Part shown: piece by piece, positions 10,318-22,564 of the stretch
Layout: the number at the start of each line of letters is the position of its first letter
Numbering within the stretch: the first letter of the stretch is position 1
Origin: Lates calcarifer
Lineage: Eukaryota > Chordata > Actinopteri > Centropomidae
Reading direction: 5' to 3'
DNA length: 64,000 bases
Assembly (NCBI RefSeq): GCF_001640805.2
Contig: NC_066851.1
Span: forward strand, 2,614,427 to 2,678,426
Program-made: the position numbers and the translations under genes
The notes under the pieces: generated by a model
What the model saw: the letters and a program-made list of their open reading frames with translations, nothing else
Databases searched by the model: none
What the model was told of the DNA's origin: nothing

Positions 10318-12231
10318 TAGTAGCTTCAGAAAGTATTCAGTTCTTTTTGCACACTTTATTGTGTTGTAGAATTAATTTGAAACAGATAAAATTGCCATTT
10401 TTGCCCATCAGTATACACTCAATAATCTATACTGACCATATGAAAACATGTTTTCACAAATTTTTGGTAAAATAAAAAACTGAACTCTCTCATGTACTCT
10501 TTAGTATTGAGACCCTTATATCAGTATTCTGTAGAAGCTCCTTTCGCAGCAGTTACAGCTTCAAGTCCTCTTGGGCAAGTCTCTTCAAGTTCCACACTGG
10601 ATTTGGGCAGTGTATCTCATTCTTTCTGAAAGATCCTCTAAAGCTCTGTCAGATTGGATGGGAAGTGTCTGTGAACTGTCATCATCAGGTCTCTCCACAG
10701 ACGTTCTGTGGGGTTTAAAGTCTGGGTTTTGGCTGAGTCACTCAGGGAAAGTGTCCTGAAGACAGTCCAGTGTTGTCTTCAGGTCATTGTTGTGCTGAGA
10801 GATGAACTGTCTCCCCAGTCTCAGGTCATGTTCACTCTGGAGTAGCGACCTCTCTGTATTTGGCTGCATTCATTCTTCCTTCAGTTCTGACCAGTCTACC
10901 TGTCCCTGCTGCTGAGAAGCTCCCTCATAGCCTGATGCTGCCACCACCATGCTTCACCACAGGGATGGTATAAGCCAGATAATGAGCAGGGTCTGTTGTT
11001 TGCCAGACGGTGTTTGGCAGTTCTGATCAAAGGGTTTAACTTTTGTCAAACCTCTGTGCTCATTTACAGTGGCATTAGATTTCCCCCTAGTGTTTCCAAG
11101 TGGTATTAATGTTGGCGTTGTTGTAAAAAGGAACATAGTTAGTTTAATCACTGCTCATTTTAGAAAGGTCAAACATGTTATTTACTTAGATTATAAAACA
11201 GATGATGAGGCAACTGTTTCTGTGGTAGCATTAGCAACATGGCTACCACTACCAACCTGGCTACTGTCCAAAGCAAGGGACAACTGCAAGAATCCCAGCT
11301 TGACATGGAAACCCTGATCTCAGAGCTGTGATAAAGGCAGAGTAAAGCACCCTGTTGTATTAATAAGTGGGCAGGTCTTGATACTTAAATAATGCAGACT
11401 GGCCCTCTCCAGTCCCAGAGCTCTCTCCATTGTCATTCTGGCCATAGACTCTACCGGGACAAATCCTGGTGGACAGTAAAAAAAAATCCATAGAGTCAAA
11501 CCCAGAGGAAAAGTCCTGGGCTGAATTTCTGTCCCAGTCCAACCATAGCTCTCTCCATGTGAAGACCTATCTGAGGTTCACTCTTGTTGTACTACGGTTT
11601 CTATCACTCTCCCTCTTCACCTTCTTTGCCTCCTCCGACAACGAGGCTCTTTTTCTTTTGCTGGGTAGAGTTGGTTACTCTGGTTGTTCCACCATCTGCC
11701 ATTTCAACTGCCTGAAGAAAACTACCGTTAGCTAGTCCTCTTTGTGTTCTGGTTGCAGTAGTAGGTGCACTTCTTTTGAGCCTACATTTTTCACACCAGG
11801 TGGTAGACAGAATTGCATAGTGAAAGTGAGGCTAGGGAAGCAGTCTAAACTATGATGGCGTCATTGTTGTATAGGCATTACACTGTACGCCTACCAAGAG
11901 TTCCCTGGTCTTCATGTCTTGGTTTTGCATCGTGAACTGTGAGACCTTAGACACAGTTTGTAATGTTTGTCCCATCAATTCATTTTGTTACAGGTGGACT
12001 CCAATCAAATTCTAGACTCATCTCAAGGATAATTAAAACAAAAAGGATGCACCTGACTATAATTTGGAATACCTTTTTACCAAAGAGAGAGTTCAGTTTT
12101 AGATTCTTAATAAATTTGCAAAAATTTCTAAAAACATCTTTCATTATGGGTTATTGATGGGCAAAAATGGCAATTTTATCAATTCAAAATTATTGCAGAA
12201 AATGATGGCATCTACTTTCTGAACCACTGTA
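10318..12231 (-). mobile_element. Degraded Tc1/mariner element, interrupted
   Basis: The ends are inverted: TTCAGAAAGTATTCAG near 10325 and TACTTTCTGAACCACTGTA at the right end. The left half (to about 11045) matches in wording the fish Tc1-like element whose reverse strand encodes a DDE transposase; decayed residues such as GRLVRTEGRMNAAKYREV and NPDFKPHRTSVERP are readable on the - strand with stops and frameshifts. The right end (about 11900-12231) carries the typical GGTGGACTCCAATCAA and CTCAAGGATAATTAAA sequences. No intact transposase remains. The middle does not look like Tc1. Confidence 0.8.
11045..11900. other. Non-Tc1 block inside the Tc1 remnant
   Basis: Where the rest of the transposase gene should be, about 850 bases of unrelated sequence appear. 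They show no recognisable protein, terminal repeats or target duplication. It may be a nested insertion or a replacement. Boundaries are approximate. Confidence 0.4.
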
Positions 12232-14376
12232 AATCAAATAGGAAAGCTGCTTCACATGAGCGATCCATCACTTATTTCACATACATCATTTCTGATATTC
12301 ATCTTATTTGTTTACCATTTTAGTATTTTAGTTCTAATGTACAGACTTATTAAGTCAACCTTCTGTTACAGTTTCAGGGAACACCTAATTTAACAGGACC
12401 TGTCGTTCCTCTATAATGAGTATATGAATAATAATAATAATTTTTTTAGAAAGAAGCAGGAAATTCTGTACAGCAATAGTAACATATATTGACAAACTCT
12501 CTAGGCAATTTTTAATTTCCAGAGGTGTTTCCTTATTAGACCTGCTAAGATCACAATGTCTGGAAAATAACTATGTTTTACTGTTTTTGTTTGCTTCAGT
12601 AAAGAAAGGTCACAGTACCAATTAATTAAAATTCTAAGAAAGAGCACAGAATAGACTGTGTCTCCATTTCCACTATAACTGTCACTAAATTACATATTTC
12701 TTTCTAGGAACTTTTCAGCTCCTTGTTAGGAAATGCTTGGGAAACTACAGGAACCTGTAAAAATAAAGCATCACCCAGTTTGACCATCATGTATGTAACA
12801 ACAACAAAAGCAGAAATGATGCAATAATCAGGCTCAAGCAGCTTTCAGCTTTTCCACATTGATTTTCATACCAAACAGAAATCAACTGAAAACCATTGCA
12901 GTATGCTTTGGAAAATCAGTCAGCAGAAATATAAGTTGTTACTGGTGTGGTCCTAACCTATTTGGACATGTTTGCTCTTAATTAGTGCCAGGTGTCACCT
13001 CTTGGAGGTACTGGGCAGTGCTTCAGTTTTGTAATGTTCTATCTCTTAGCACAGATATGAAAAAAGGCAGAAGAGAAATGTGTAGAAACGTCCATCTGAG
13101 TACAAGAGAAAGTAAAAGTGAAGGTTTTCAAATGAAGTTTTGCATAATGAGAATTCATTTGAGCATTTCATCTGATGTAAAATTTTACAAATACACACCT
13201 TTGGTAACATTTTACTTTAAAGTCCTGTGTCACTCAACAGTTACTGGATCACTTGAAATGTCAAGTCATATCACAAAATGTAAGTTGTCTGACATTGTAC
13301 CATGCACTGAATTATCTAAAGTATTAGTCCAACATTTTGGGGAATACAGCCTATGTTTGTTTTCCTTTTTAGAGTGAGATGAGAACGTGCGTATAAAGTA
13401 CAGACATAGAGTCTGGACCTGGTTAAGAAGACCTCTAAAGCTGACAAATTAACATGTTGCATCTCCTGTCTTTAATTTGTACACAAACAGAAGCAAAAAA
13501 AAAAAAAAACAACCAGCAGGTTTGCTAGATGTTGGCACAGTGACAGTGCACAGCTTTCTGAGGTCTTGTGCCATGTTCACATCATATTGTTCAGGCCATG
13601 ATTATAAGTGGCAGAGTGGAATGAAAATATGTTGACATTAGGTTCCTAATTGTATTTCCTTGTCAGAGATTTTGTCTGCTACATCTCCCTCTTGGTGAAA
13701 AGAATCAAAGCAGTGTTAACAGATTCAGAGGCTGCAGGTCCACCATAACTGCTAGTAATAGTGTGTGCTAGGTTTGTCAAGAAATACCATAGTTCCAGCA
13801 CTCTAGCAAAAATCACAAATTCAAATTCAGTCATTGTGCTAACCTAGGCTAACCTTGTTCTGACTCAAGCTCTGTACTTAACACACAGACATGAGGGTAG
13901 AATAAATCTTTTCATCTCACTCTCAGAAAGACAGAAAATAAGAATGTCTGCCAAAATGTTTAACTACATCCCTCAGTCAGCCAGACGTGGTCAGATACAA
14001 ATTGTTTACTGGAAATCAGTTCTCTGTACCCAAGTAATTAGAAAAGTTTAGACAGGACTCTAAGGTAAAGTGCATGTACACGTTAACAGGGACATTACCG
14101 AACATTCTGTGGAATTCCTGAGTTTAACCTCCCGTGATGCACGAGAGAGCTGGGGAAGCTGACAGGAAGAAAAAGTCAGGACGATAGACAGAGAAAGAGA
14201 GAGAGAGAAAGCTGCCAGTGCTTTTGTTTTATACCAGTCTAAAAATATCTGTTGAACAGTATTGCTGATAAGATAATGCTTGTGTCATCCATTACAAAAA
14301 AAGAAAAAAAATACTTCAAATATCAAGTTATAGACAAGACAAGTGTGTCACAGACCAAACTGTTTGCCACCGGACT
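12232..14376. other. Non-coding region 3' of bach2
   Basis: I see no gene here. A 130-codon open frame at 12985-13377 on the + strand has no domain or codon bias that I recognise. The part nearest 14376 is probably bach2 3' UTR because it directly follows the stop codon on the - strand. Confidence 0.5.
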
Positions 14377-14814
14377 CTAAGTACAGTTCTGTCTGTTCTG
14401 TTCCTCTGTCGTGCATTTCTCAGTCATTTCCTGACAGAAATCCACTGTGACAGTGGGGCTACATATTTCCTCAGTGGATTCGTGCACCAGTGGACACTCT
14501 GTGTTCTCCTGCCCCAGACCTGACACCTCCACCCCACATTGCCTATCCTCCCCCCCCTGACTGAGACCCACATCAGACAGATACGCAGCCTCACTTTGTT
14601 GTGACACAGGTGACCTGGGCTGGGATAAGACGCCGTCAGAGGAAGGCGACGGCGGTATGGATGTGAGGTCGATGCTGGCGGTGACGGGAGGCGGCTGGCT
14701 GCCCTGGACGTCCCTGCACACTTGCTGGGAGAGGAAGGAGAGGTTCTGCCACAGCTCAGACATACAGACCTTGAGCTGGTTGCGTTCGCTCAGCAGCTTC
14801 TCCTTCTCACACAC
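14377..14814 (-). CDS. bach2: BACH2, last coding exon (distal leucine zipper and C-terminal tail)
   Basis: Codes residues 632-776. It begins directly after a CAG acceptor (14817-14815) and reads VCEKEKLLSERNQLK, which completes the leucine zipper begun in the previous exon. The tail ends with TVTVDFCQEMTEKCTTEEQ, almost the same as the human C-terminus, which functions as a cytoplasmic localisation/export signal. Between them is a poorly conserved Ser/Pro-rich stretch shorter than in mammals, containing one Cys-Pro (ECPLV). The stop is at 14379-14377. The first codon is GTG and not an initiator, because the exon is internal. Confidence 0.95.
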   Translation of the reverse strand: MCEKEKLLSERNQLKVCMSELWQNLSFLSQQVCRDVQGSQPPPVTASIDLTSIPPSPSSDGVLSQPRSPVSQQSEAAYLSDVGLSQGGEDRQCGVEVSGLGQENTECPLVHESTEEICSPTVTVDFCQEMTEKCTTEEQNRQNCT

Positions 14815-15384
14815 CTGAGTTCATAAGACAGTGTCAGAGTATCATTAGGTCAGCATGATGGAAATACTGCACACTCCTCAGTGAGCAATTTATTTCTGGT
14901 AGGTATGATAAAATCAAAAACTCTCCAAAAAAAACGTTGTGATCTGAGAATCCAGTGAGGTAAGAAACAAGAGCCAGTGACTACAACATGACCGAAACCA
15001 CTTCATTATGTGGAGGTAAAACTACCCACACCTGAAATGTCAGTAATTATTTCTCATTTCACAGGAAAACTATGTGCACACAATAATGGGAGGTGCAGTA
15101 TGACACTCTAGAGGCAGGAAGTGGGTTTGTAAACCCCGGATGTAACAAACTGGAATGATCCTTTATTCCTTTAACCCCCCACCACAAGTTGTATCTGATT
15201 GCTGTCAAAGAAGTACACAATCAGTTGTTGCTAAACAATGGACTGAGGACTGCAGTTGTCCAATATGGCCACCAGAAGGTGTGTTACATCATCCAAAGAC
15301 CTGTTACATGACTTTAACTATTTTTATGTTTCTGTCATGTCCAGTAGGTTGCTGTTGTGTTTGACTGAAATGATGCATGTGTGT

Positions 15385-15430
<46 letters not shown>

Positions 15431-15434
15431 GCAC
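14815..15434 (-). other. bach2: bach2 intron splitting the bZIP domain
   Basis: 620 bp, phase 0, GT-AG. The 5' splice site (CTG|GTGCGC) is followed within ten bases by a long (CA)n run on the transcribed strand. Otherwise non-coding. Confidence 0.9.
15379..15426. repeat. (GT)n microsatellite beside the bZIP-exon donor site
   Basis: About 23 GT units with one interruption. On the bach2 strand it is a (CA)n run starting about 8 bases into the intron. Confidence 0.95.
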
Positions 15435-15641
15435 CAGTTTGCGGATCTCACTCTCCAAGTTCTGGATGCAGTCCAGCTTCCTCTTGCGGCAGCGCTGGGC
15501 GGCGATGCGGTTTTTGCTGCGGCGGCGAATGTCGTGGATGAACTCCAGCTGCTCTGAGCTCAGCTTGTGCATCTTGATGAGGATCTGGAAGTCATTGCGT
15601 GGCAGGTTGGTGATCTGGTCCACGGGGAAAGGCAGCTTTAC
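15435..15641 (-). CDS. bach2: BACH2, CNC/basic-region exon
   Basis: Codes residues 563-631. It starts [18 protein letters not shown], the conserved CNC segment, then the DNA-contacting basic region [19 protein letters not shown] (about residues 601-619), then the first zipper heptads ending SEIRKL. The acceptor is TTCTTTTTAG and the donor CTG|GTGCGC. At 207 bp and phase 0 on both sides, skipping would remove DNA binding without a frameshift. The basic region appears identical to mammalian BACH2 by memory. Confidence 0.97.
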
Positions 15642-16872
15642 CTAAAAAGAAACACGTGGTTTTATTTCATTTTATAAAGTATTTCTTAGTCAAAATCATC
15701 AGCAGAACATCATGTGATGACAGCTCCACCAACTCCTGAGCAAACTCCATTTCATGATAAAGACCATGAGATGTGGAGCTTGTATTAAGATTATTTTGTC
15801 AAACTACTGACTCACAGCTTACTTTGTAATTATACTGTTAGGCATTATATTATTAACATTACGTTACAACTGACCATCTATCAAAGGTAAAAGGACAGTG
15901 CTTTTTATTATAAAGACACAAACCCAACATAATGCATCTTATGTTGGATCAATGCTACAGCTGTCTATGAGGCATTTCTTTTATTAGACAACCAAAAATA
16001 CAATAACTAGCTGCATCATAAAGCCATAATCCATCCATCCATTATCTATAGCAGTTATCCTATACTTTTACTTCTGTACTTTTACTTAAGATTTCTAATG
16101 CAGCACTTTCACTTGGAGTAATTCATAATTGTTACTTTTTCTTGAATAGAGGATGTGAATACTTATTCACCTGGCACTCTGTAACAGGGGTACAACTTTA
16201 ATCCTAAATTGACGGATGGAGAGAAATGTGGTATAAAATCCACTGGGTGTCAGTATTAAGCTGCTTATTGATTCCAGCAGCTCTGACACAAACACAAAGA
16301 GGACACAGGATGAGCTCTTTGTTTCTCAGGCAATGTTGGCCTCAGTCGTTCAAAATTTGAAATGTCTATTAACAAGTTCTTTCTCATTTGCTATTTCTCT
16401 CTTTATTGATATATATATGCATTTTAATTCAATTAGTGGCTGTGTATCATTGAACATTTATTGTTTGTGGTTTATGTATTTACTAATGGAAGCATATATT
16501 GACATTTTAAATCATTTTGTATATATCCATTAATGTAGCCATTCCATCCAATTAACTAATGTGAATGAACCTTTCTTTGTTTTCTTGCTTACTTCACTTT
16601 GCCTTGTCAGTGCATTGTGTGTAATTAGTGTGTTATGTAAGTATCACTGGGTTATGGCTGTATCTGAATTCTTGCTTTTCAAACATTCTTCGTTTAATTC
16701 ATTAGAGCCCCTGATAAGTGAATACTGCATGTGTTGACTATTCTTACTCTGTGTTTCCTCCATGTTATATATCAGAGCAGTGTGCTTTCTCTTTATACCA
16801 GCAGTGTTCAGCACAGAGCTGCCAGTATACAGCAATGACATCATTCACAGAGGAAAGGGATAAGAGAGGCAC

Positions 16873-16944
<72 letters not shown>

Positions 16945-16950
16945 AGAGAG
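16873..16950. repeat. Compound microsatellite (GT)n(GA)n
   Basis: About ten GT units then about 29 GA units with one break. Intronic. Confidence 0.95.
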
Positions 16951-17344
16951 TGTGTTGTTTAGGTGCTGCCTGCCTGTCCTTTACTCTATAGACATCTATA
17001 TATAGCTGCATGACTCTCAGCAGTCACATAATAAGGTTGGAATGACAAAGTGAGCCTTGGATGGTCATAAATCCCCTAACCAATCTCTCTGTCTCTCTCT
17101 GGTGCTCTGGTTTCCATTTTTAACACTGTGTGTATCCTTTGAGATGCTCATTCTCTCACTTGCTGGTGTTTTAACAAAAACTTGTTTAGGGTGTTCACAT
17201 CAACATTAGCATTGGGATAAACTTAACAGAATAATTGTAGTGTATCAAATGTTAAATAAAGATCAGGGCATGCCTGACTGTTGGCGTATGGTTGATATCC
17301 ACCCTAATATTTACAGGATTATCGTGAAGTACAGTAACTGAATG

Positions 17345-17608
17345 AGAGTTCTGAAATCAATTTATGAGTGCAAAGACAGTGATCGCAGTTCCACCACAGC
17401 CGTCACAGCGTGCTGGTCACATGGTTTAAATGCAGAGAAAAGAGTGAAAAAAAAATCTGTTAGCCCCAGGAATAATTCAACACTGACAGCATTCAATGTG
17501 TTGAACTATTCCCAGCACAGCACCAATGTTTAGATGAAGCATTATGCCAGTACATGCTGGGGGTAATATACTGTAGCGATTCAAGAAGGTTTGATGGTCG
17601 TATCATCT
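17345..17608 (+). repeat. Local direct repeat, copy 1
   Basis: Shares GAGTTCTGAAATCAATTTAT, GAATAATTCAACACTGACAG, CAGCATTCAATGTGTTGAAC and GCGATTCAAGAAGGTTTGA with 18712-18983 in the same order and orientation. Small indels separate the copies. No coding potential. Confidence 0.85.
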
Positions 17609-18374
17609 ATCAGTAAACAACACAGAATTTTTAATCAATAGTATTGTATGTGTTGTACATGGGCATCAGGTGCCTGTCTGATGAAGCAGGATATTGTAGC
17701 ACATAACTGTGAGTATAACCCTCGTCATGATAACTCTGGTCCAAACTAAGTCTTGTTGCCTTGGTAACTGTCAAAGACTATTTTTTTTCTAGAACTCTTG
17801 GAACAAAATATCAACCAAAAAAAAAAAAAAAAAAAAAAAAAAAGGAAACACATCCTAACCAAATCCTTCCTAGTCCACATTGTAAAAACAAGAAGTCTTT
17901 ATAATGTACAACCTCAGGCTTTGCTTTTCATGTCAGTCTGGGTTTACGTGGTGTCAGTTCAAAATAGTTTTGTAGTTTAAAGTTGTAGTTTTATTGTTAT
18001 TTGATGACTTTGTTTGCTTTTTATTTTGGTGGTTTGTTCAGAGTTTGCATCTTTTCAATCTCAATTAGTCTGTTTGCTGGAATGACAAAATTTCCAAGTG
18101 GGGATCAACAGCCAACAGTTGCTACTTGACTAAAGAAATATTCAAGAATTGCAACCTGGAAATACTAATCTTATACATGCTTCCTACGTACTTAAATAAT
18201 ACTTAAATAATGAGGAAAACAAACAAACAAAAACCAGTAAAATGCAAAGTTGAATGGAGATGGAGTGTTGACAGTACTGGCCTAATTGCGGGGACCAGAT
18301 CTGGGGTCAGGAGTAGCAGATGGTGGAGGGAATGTGGACAGGACACCTTTCACCTGCCTACAGGGAGCCCTAGG

Positions 18375-18398
18375 GTGTGTGTGTGTGTGTGTGTGTGT
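18375..18398. repeat. (GT)n microsatellite
   Basis: About 12 GT units, intronic. Confidence 0.9.
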
Positions 18399-18711
18399 CC
18401 GCTCTATGGGCATGATAACTGGGTCAGGGCAAAGAAGTGGGACAGACTGCACAAACATACATACACACGTACACACACAGCCACGAGTGATATATGATAT
18501 AGGTATACACATATGTAGCTACACACTAAATTGGAACAAAACTAAATTCTTCTTCTCTAAAATCTCTAAAGAAATTCCATTGTACTTATAGCAGCAGCTT
18601 GAAAGTGTCACCCCCTGCTAGGTGCATTTGAGCCTCAGCGTGGTATGCGTTACAATACACTGTCAGTAGGAGACACACAGGTTAGCACAGGTAGATAGAT
18701 CGACTGCATTT

Positions 18712-18983
18712 GAGTTCTGAAATCAATTTATGAGTATAAAGACAGTGATCACAGTTACACCACAGCCGTTACAGTGTACTGGCAACATGCTGAACCCAGG
18801 AATAATTCAACACTGACAGCATTCAATGTGTTGAACTATTCCCAGCACAGCTCATCTCTACCAGCTCAGCCAGCACCAACGTTTAAATGAAGCACAGTAC
18901 ATGCTGGTGTAATATACTGTGGCGATTCAAGAAGGTTTGAGCCATTAGCAGTAGCTTGTGTTTTAGTAATGGTTGTATCATCT
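18712..18983 (+). repeat. Local direct repeat, copy 2
   Basis: Second copy of the unit at 17345-17608, about 1.37 kb downstream. It carries an extra segment (CTCATCTCTACCAGCTCAGC) and lacks the AAAAGAGTG portion of copy 1. Confidence 0.85.
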
Positions 18984-20299
18984 AAATAACCTAAATAAAA
19001 ATGAAATGTCCTAAATATATGTTGCACATTGCCAGTGCATGTCAGCTCCATCCAAGATAAGAGACACACATTTAAACCTAGGAGTCCATCTTTTGTCTTT
19101 GAAATGTTAACTGCTGCCTGTGGGGAAGAGCCGGAGGACTTCACTTTATCCAGTGATGGAACCTTCTTTATTTATATCACAGCATAGATCTATCTCTCCT
19201 GTGAAACTGTCTGCACTTTCATTTTCTTTAACCTTTCTTTGTTTTTTGTTTGGTATGTCAAAAGACTTCATGATTATAAAATTGTAATCCATCCATTCAT
19301 TATCTATACTGCTTATCTGATAAGGGTCAGGGCTGGAAATGACATTTTGAATAAAATACACAGCCTTTTTGTTTTGTGGATTTAAATGGTTTATGTGGAC
19401 ACAGAGGCAGCAGTGTTCTGTAAGGAAATATTCCATTGTTCCACTAATCAGTGCCACCCTCACAGGTAGAGAGGGGACACGCAGCCACCCACATTTAAAT
19501 CATCAACTGTGGACTAATGCTGAAATTGGAACACATTCATTATTTTATATTTCTTGTGCATTTATAAGAAAATCATTACTTTTTTCAATTCCCACTCACT
19601 GTGATATGAAGCCTACACTAGAGGTAGAGTAAAAATTGAAATTTATCAGGCATCTCAGAATCATTTCCACTGTTAGTTATAGATAAAATCAGTGCTTCTG
19701 CAAACTGTTTTTATATTCTCTACCTTGTCAGACTAAATCAGCAAAAATAGTTGAATGATAACAGCTGTATGGTCAATATTTAAAATAAGCAAGCACTGAT
19801 TTCACAGATATCTTAGAGACAAAAGGAGGTTGTCTTCTTAACTCCGGGCTCTAAATGTTTGGAGTTTAAATCTGTTGACAACACGTAACCTCCCTTTTGT
19901 ATTTGCGTAATGATAAAAGGACTGTTGAAGGATGTAATAAAGACAGATTTTTGCATTTATTCATTGGACTCTGTAGATGGGTTACAATGTAACTAGCATA
20001 ACTGTGTTTTCACTGTCATATTTCACTGTTACATTTTTACATGACATTTCAAAGGTAAAATGTGATGACTTTTTATGTACTATATTAGCGAATTATCACA
20101 GAGTTAGAATGGAAATAGTCTTTGTCATTGTATAACAATATACAACGTTCTGACTGAAACCATCGGTTGTTAGTTGTCTTTGTAAACACTGTATTTAGAT
20201 TATTTCTAATGATGATGTTTAAGATGGTTCTTTTATTGAGCGCAGGTTATTAAACTGGCAACAAATCTAGAACTGCAAAATACAGAAGAGCAGCTGAGG

Positions 20300-20480
20300 C
20301 TGGTGGGGAATGTTTTCTTGACTCACTTTGGGCCCTTAATACCAACCAGTCATGGTTCGAATGTCACAATCTGAGTGTTGTTGCTGACCATGTTCATCTG
20401 TTTCTGGCCACCATCTTCTAATGGCTACTTTCAGCAGGATAAGGTTAATTTCTGACAGCGAAAGGAAGGAACTACTTAAT
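20300..20480 (-). mobile_element. Tc1-like fragment, inverted relative to 33087-33612
   Basis: Contains TTCTTGACTCACTTTGGGCC, ATGGTTCGAATGTCACA and ACCATCTTCTAATGGCTACT, each the reverse complement (a few changes) of sequence at about 33340-33470. This shows that the two are copies of one dispersed element in opposite orientation. Confidence 0.75.
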
Positions 20481-20989
20481 ATTAGTATGGTGTCCCTGAT
20501 AGAGTGCTCGGTGAGAATATGCTGACAAATACGTTCCCAAATTGAATTTGATAACACATCAGCTTCTTCTACAACTCAAAGTCCTATTTGTTTTAGAAGA
20601 GTAGGAAAGTGTAGGTAGAGTGTGCAGGAGAGAGAAGATAGAAACATTATCAACACATCCACTCATCTGCTGTGAATTCACCAGACTGTGACCTGCTGCA
20701 TTATACAATCTTTATGTCCAGTCCAGCTGATTCAGATATTTCTGTTCACACATACAGCTGATGTCTAGAGAAGTTCAGGTCTTCAAGTCAAGACATCATA
20801 ACAAGAAGGTATGAATGGTAACTTCAAAACCAGGATGAGTTCTGCCAGCCTACAAAACATTTAGGATATAATCACACACCAATATGAATATGAGCATCAG
20901 ATGGAATGGTTGTAAAATGCCAGAAAAACAGAGATGGCTTACAGTTGATCAACAAATACAGCACAGACAGGTGACAAGTTAAATGAAAA

Positions 20990-21200
20990 AAATGAAAGGA
21001 AAAGTCAACATGATGAAGAGTGCTGTCTGACACATCGGTCCAAACTCTCCCATCGGTGCTCATTTGGGTTGAGATCTGGTTACTGTGAAGGCCACAGCAT
21101 ATGATTCACATCATTTTCATACTCATCAAACCATTCAGTGACCCCTCATCACCCATGGACAGAGGCACTGTCATCCTGTTTTTCCAGTAATTTTTCAGGT
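20990..21200 (-). mobile_element. Tc1-like transposon fragment
   Basis: GGGTTGAGATCTGGTTACTG and ACAGAGGCACTGTCATCCTG resemble the antisense of fish Tc1-like transposase genes. It is too short and decayed to place in a family. Confidence 0.5.
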
Positions 21201-21430
21201 TCTTCGTCTAATTTATCAGTCATGTGTCACTAAACACAGTACATTTTGCACATATTCATGGTTGTTAGGAGAGCAGCAACTGACTGTCAGTTCCAGCGTG
21301 TCTGTTCAGAATAACTGAACACCTTACAATACATTAACCCCTGCAACACATTCCAGCACTTGCTCATCTTCACTGACTCATCCACAGGCCAGAGGCCACA
21401 ACCACTGAAATCTAATAAAGCTAATATCCT

Positions 21431-21485
21431 GTGTGTGTGCGTGTGTGTGTGTGTGTGTGTCAGTGAGAGAGAGAGAGAGAGAGAG
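21431..21485. repeat. Compound microsatellite (GT)n(GA)n
   Basis: GT units with one GC break, then GA units. Intronic. Confidence 0.95.
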
Positions 21486-21775
21486 TATGAATCTAATCTC
21501 ACATCTCTTTAGATACTGCATGTGCTTTGGCATCACCATGGAAACCATACAGCTCATTTAACTCCAGGGAGTATGTGTTGGAAGTGTTTGCGTCATTTCT
21601 CCTGAGATGCAAACTGTCTAAGAATAGTCCAGCTGTAAATCTACAACGCACTAGCAAAAAAAAATCACTGATACAGACCACTAACACTGAAATCTGTGCT
21701 TTTATAGTTAAGGTTAAAAAGAGGCCAGTTTAATCCTTAGAGGTAATCGATACTATGTTCAAGAAGTGTCAACTA

Positions 21776-22085
21776 CATGGTGGCACCAGGGAAAAAAGTC
21801 AGGAGATCACCAAGGTCAGAGGGATACATCATCTGTGAGGCATAGGTGTGGGTACCAAATTTTGCACCAATCCATCTAGTAGGCATTGAGACTGAATGAG
21901 TGAAAACTTTGATCTGTTGTGACACTAGAGGAAAAGTCAGTAAACCAAAGTTGGTAGAATTCATAGCACGAAACGATGACTGTCTGGAATCCATCCAGTG
22001 GTTATTGAGATATTTCTGTCTCAACCAAAGTGGTGGACTCACTGATTAAGTGATGGACCTACATTGCCTTTGCTGGTAGGGTCCC
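21776..22085 (+). repeat. Dispersed acanthomorph repeat (GGCACCAGGG... type)
   Basis: Phrases such as AAGTCAGGAGATCACCAAGG, CCAATCCATC and TTATTGAGATATTTCTGTCT then GGTGGAC match a repeat I know to be very common in percomorph genomes. Shorter fragments are at about 36140-36262 and 53480-53560. The class is not certain. Confidence 0.6.
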
Positions 22086-22564
22086 CATGGCTTTAGGTAA
22101 ACAAGAATTACTATGCCTATATGTATTTACATTTTTGTAAACAAATGACCAGCTGACCAGCTTCAGTTGTGAAGATTGTCCTCAGAAGAAGTGGGGGAAA
22201 CTCAAAATACCAGGCCACCAATAAGCATTTTAAAGGTTTCATTACTGAAGTAAAACAAGAAGTAAATATACAGTATCCAGAGGACATGACATGACATTGT
22301 TTTCTCTGTGTGATCCCATTCCACTTGCTCTTAGTGAGATTACTAATGGTGACGTATTTAAAGTAACTGACTCATGAAAATATGGGGAAATGTAGGGATA
22401 TTCAGTGGTCCCATTGCAACTTGTGGTCAGTGGAGACAGTTCAGAAAGAATTGCAGAGTTTAACTTTAGCACAGCTAGGTCAGTCTTAGTAATAGCTGAA
22501 TTTACCTTGATTCCGATAAAAATAATATCCTGGTCAAGAAAGTATAATAGAGGACCATACTAAC

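Larger units (their letters stand above)
15642..22564 (-). other. bach2: bach2 intron (6.9 kb)
   Basis: No coding exon seen. It contains microsatellites (16873, 18375, 21431), a locally duplicated 265-bp unit (17345 and 18712), Tc1-like fragments (20300-20480, 20990-21200), short LINE-tail fragments (around 16025 and 19286) and an acanthomorph repeat at 21776-22085. Confidence 0.8.

Noticed and set aside
15256..15645. Open frames on the + strand with long Val-Cys runs
   Set aside because: They translate the (GT)n tract and the antisense of the bach2 bZIP exon.
22502..22564. C-terminal extension of the bach2 central frame
   Set aside because: Intron read-through past a clear GAG|GTTAGT donor.
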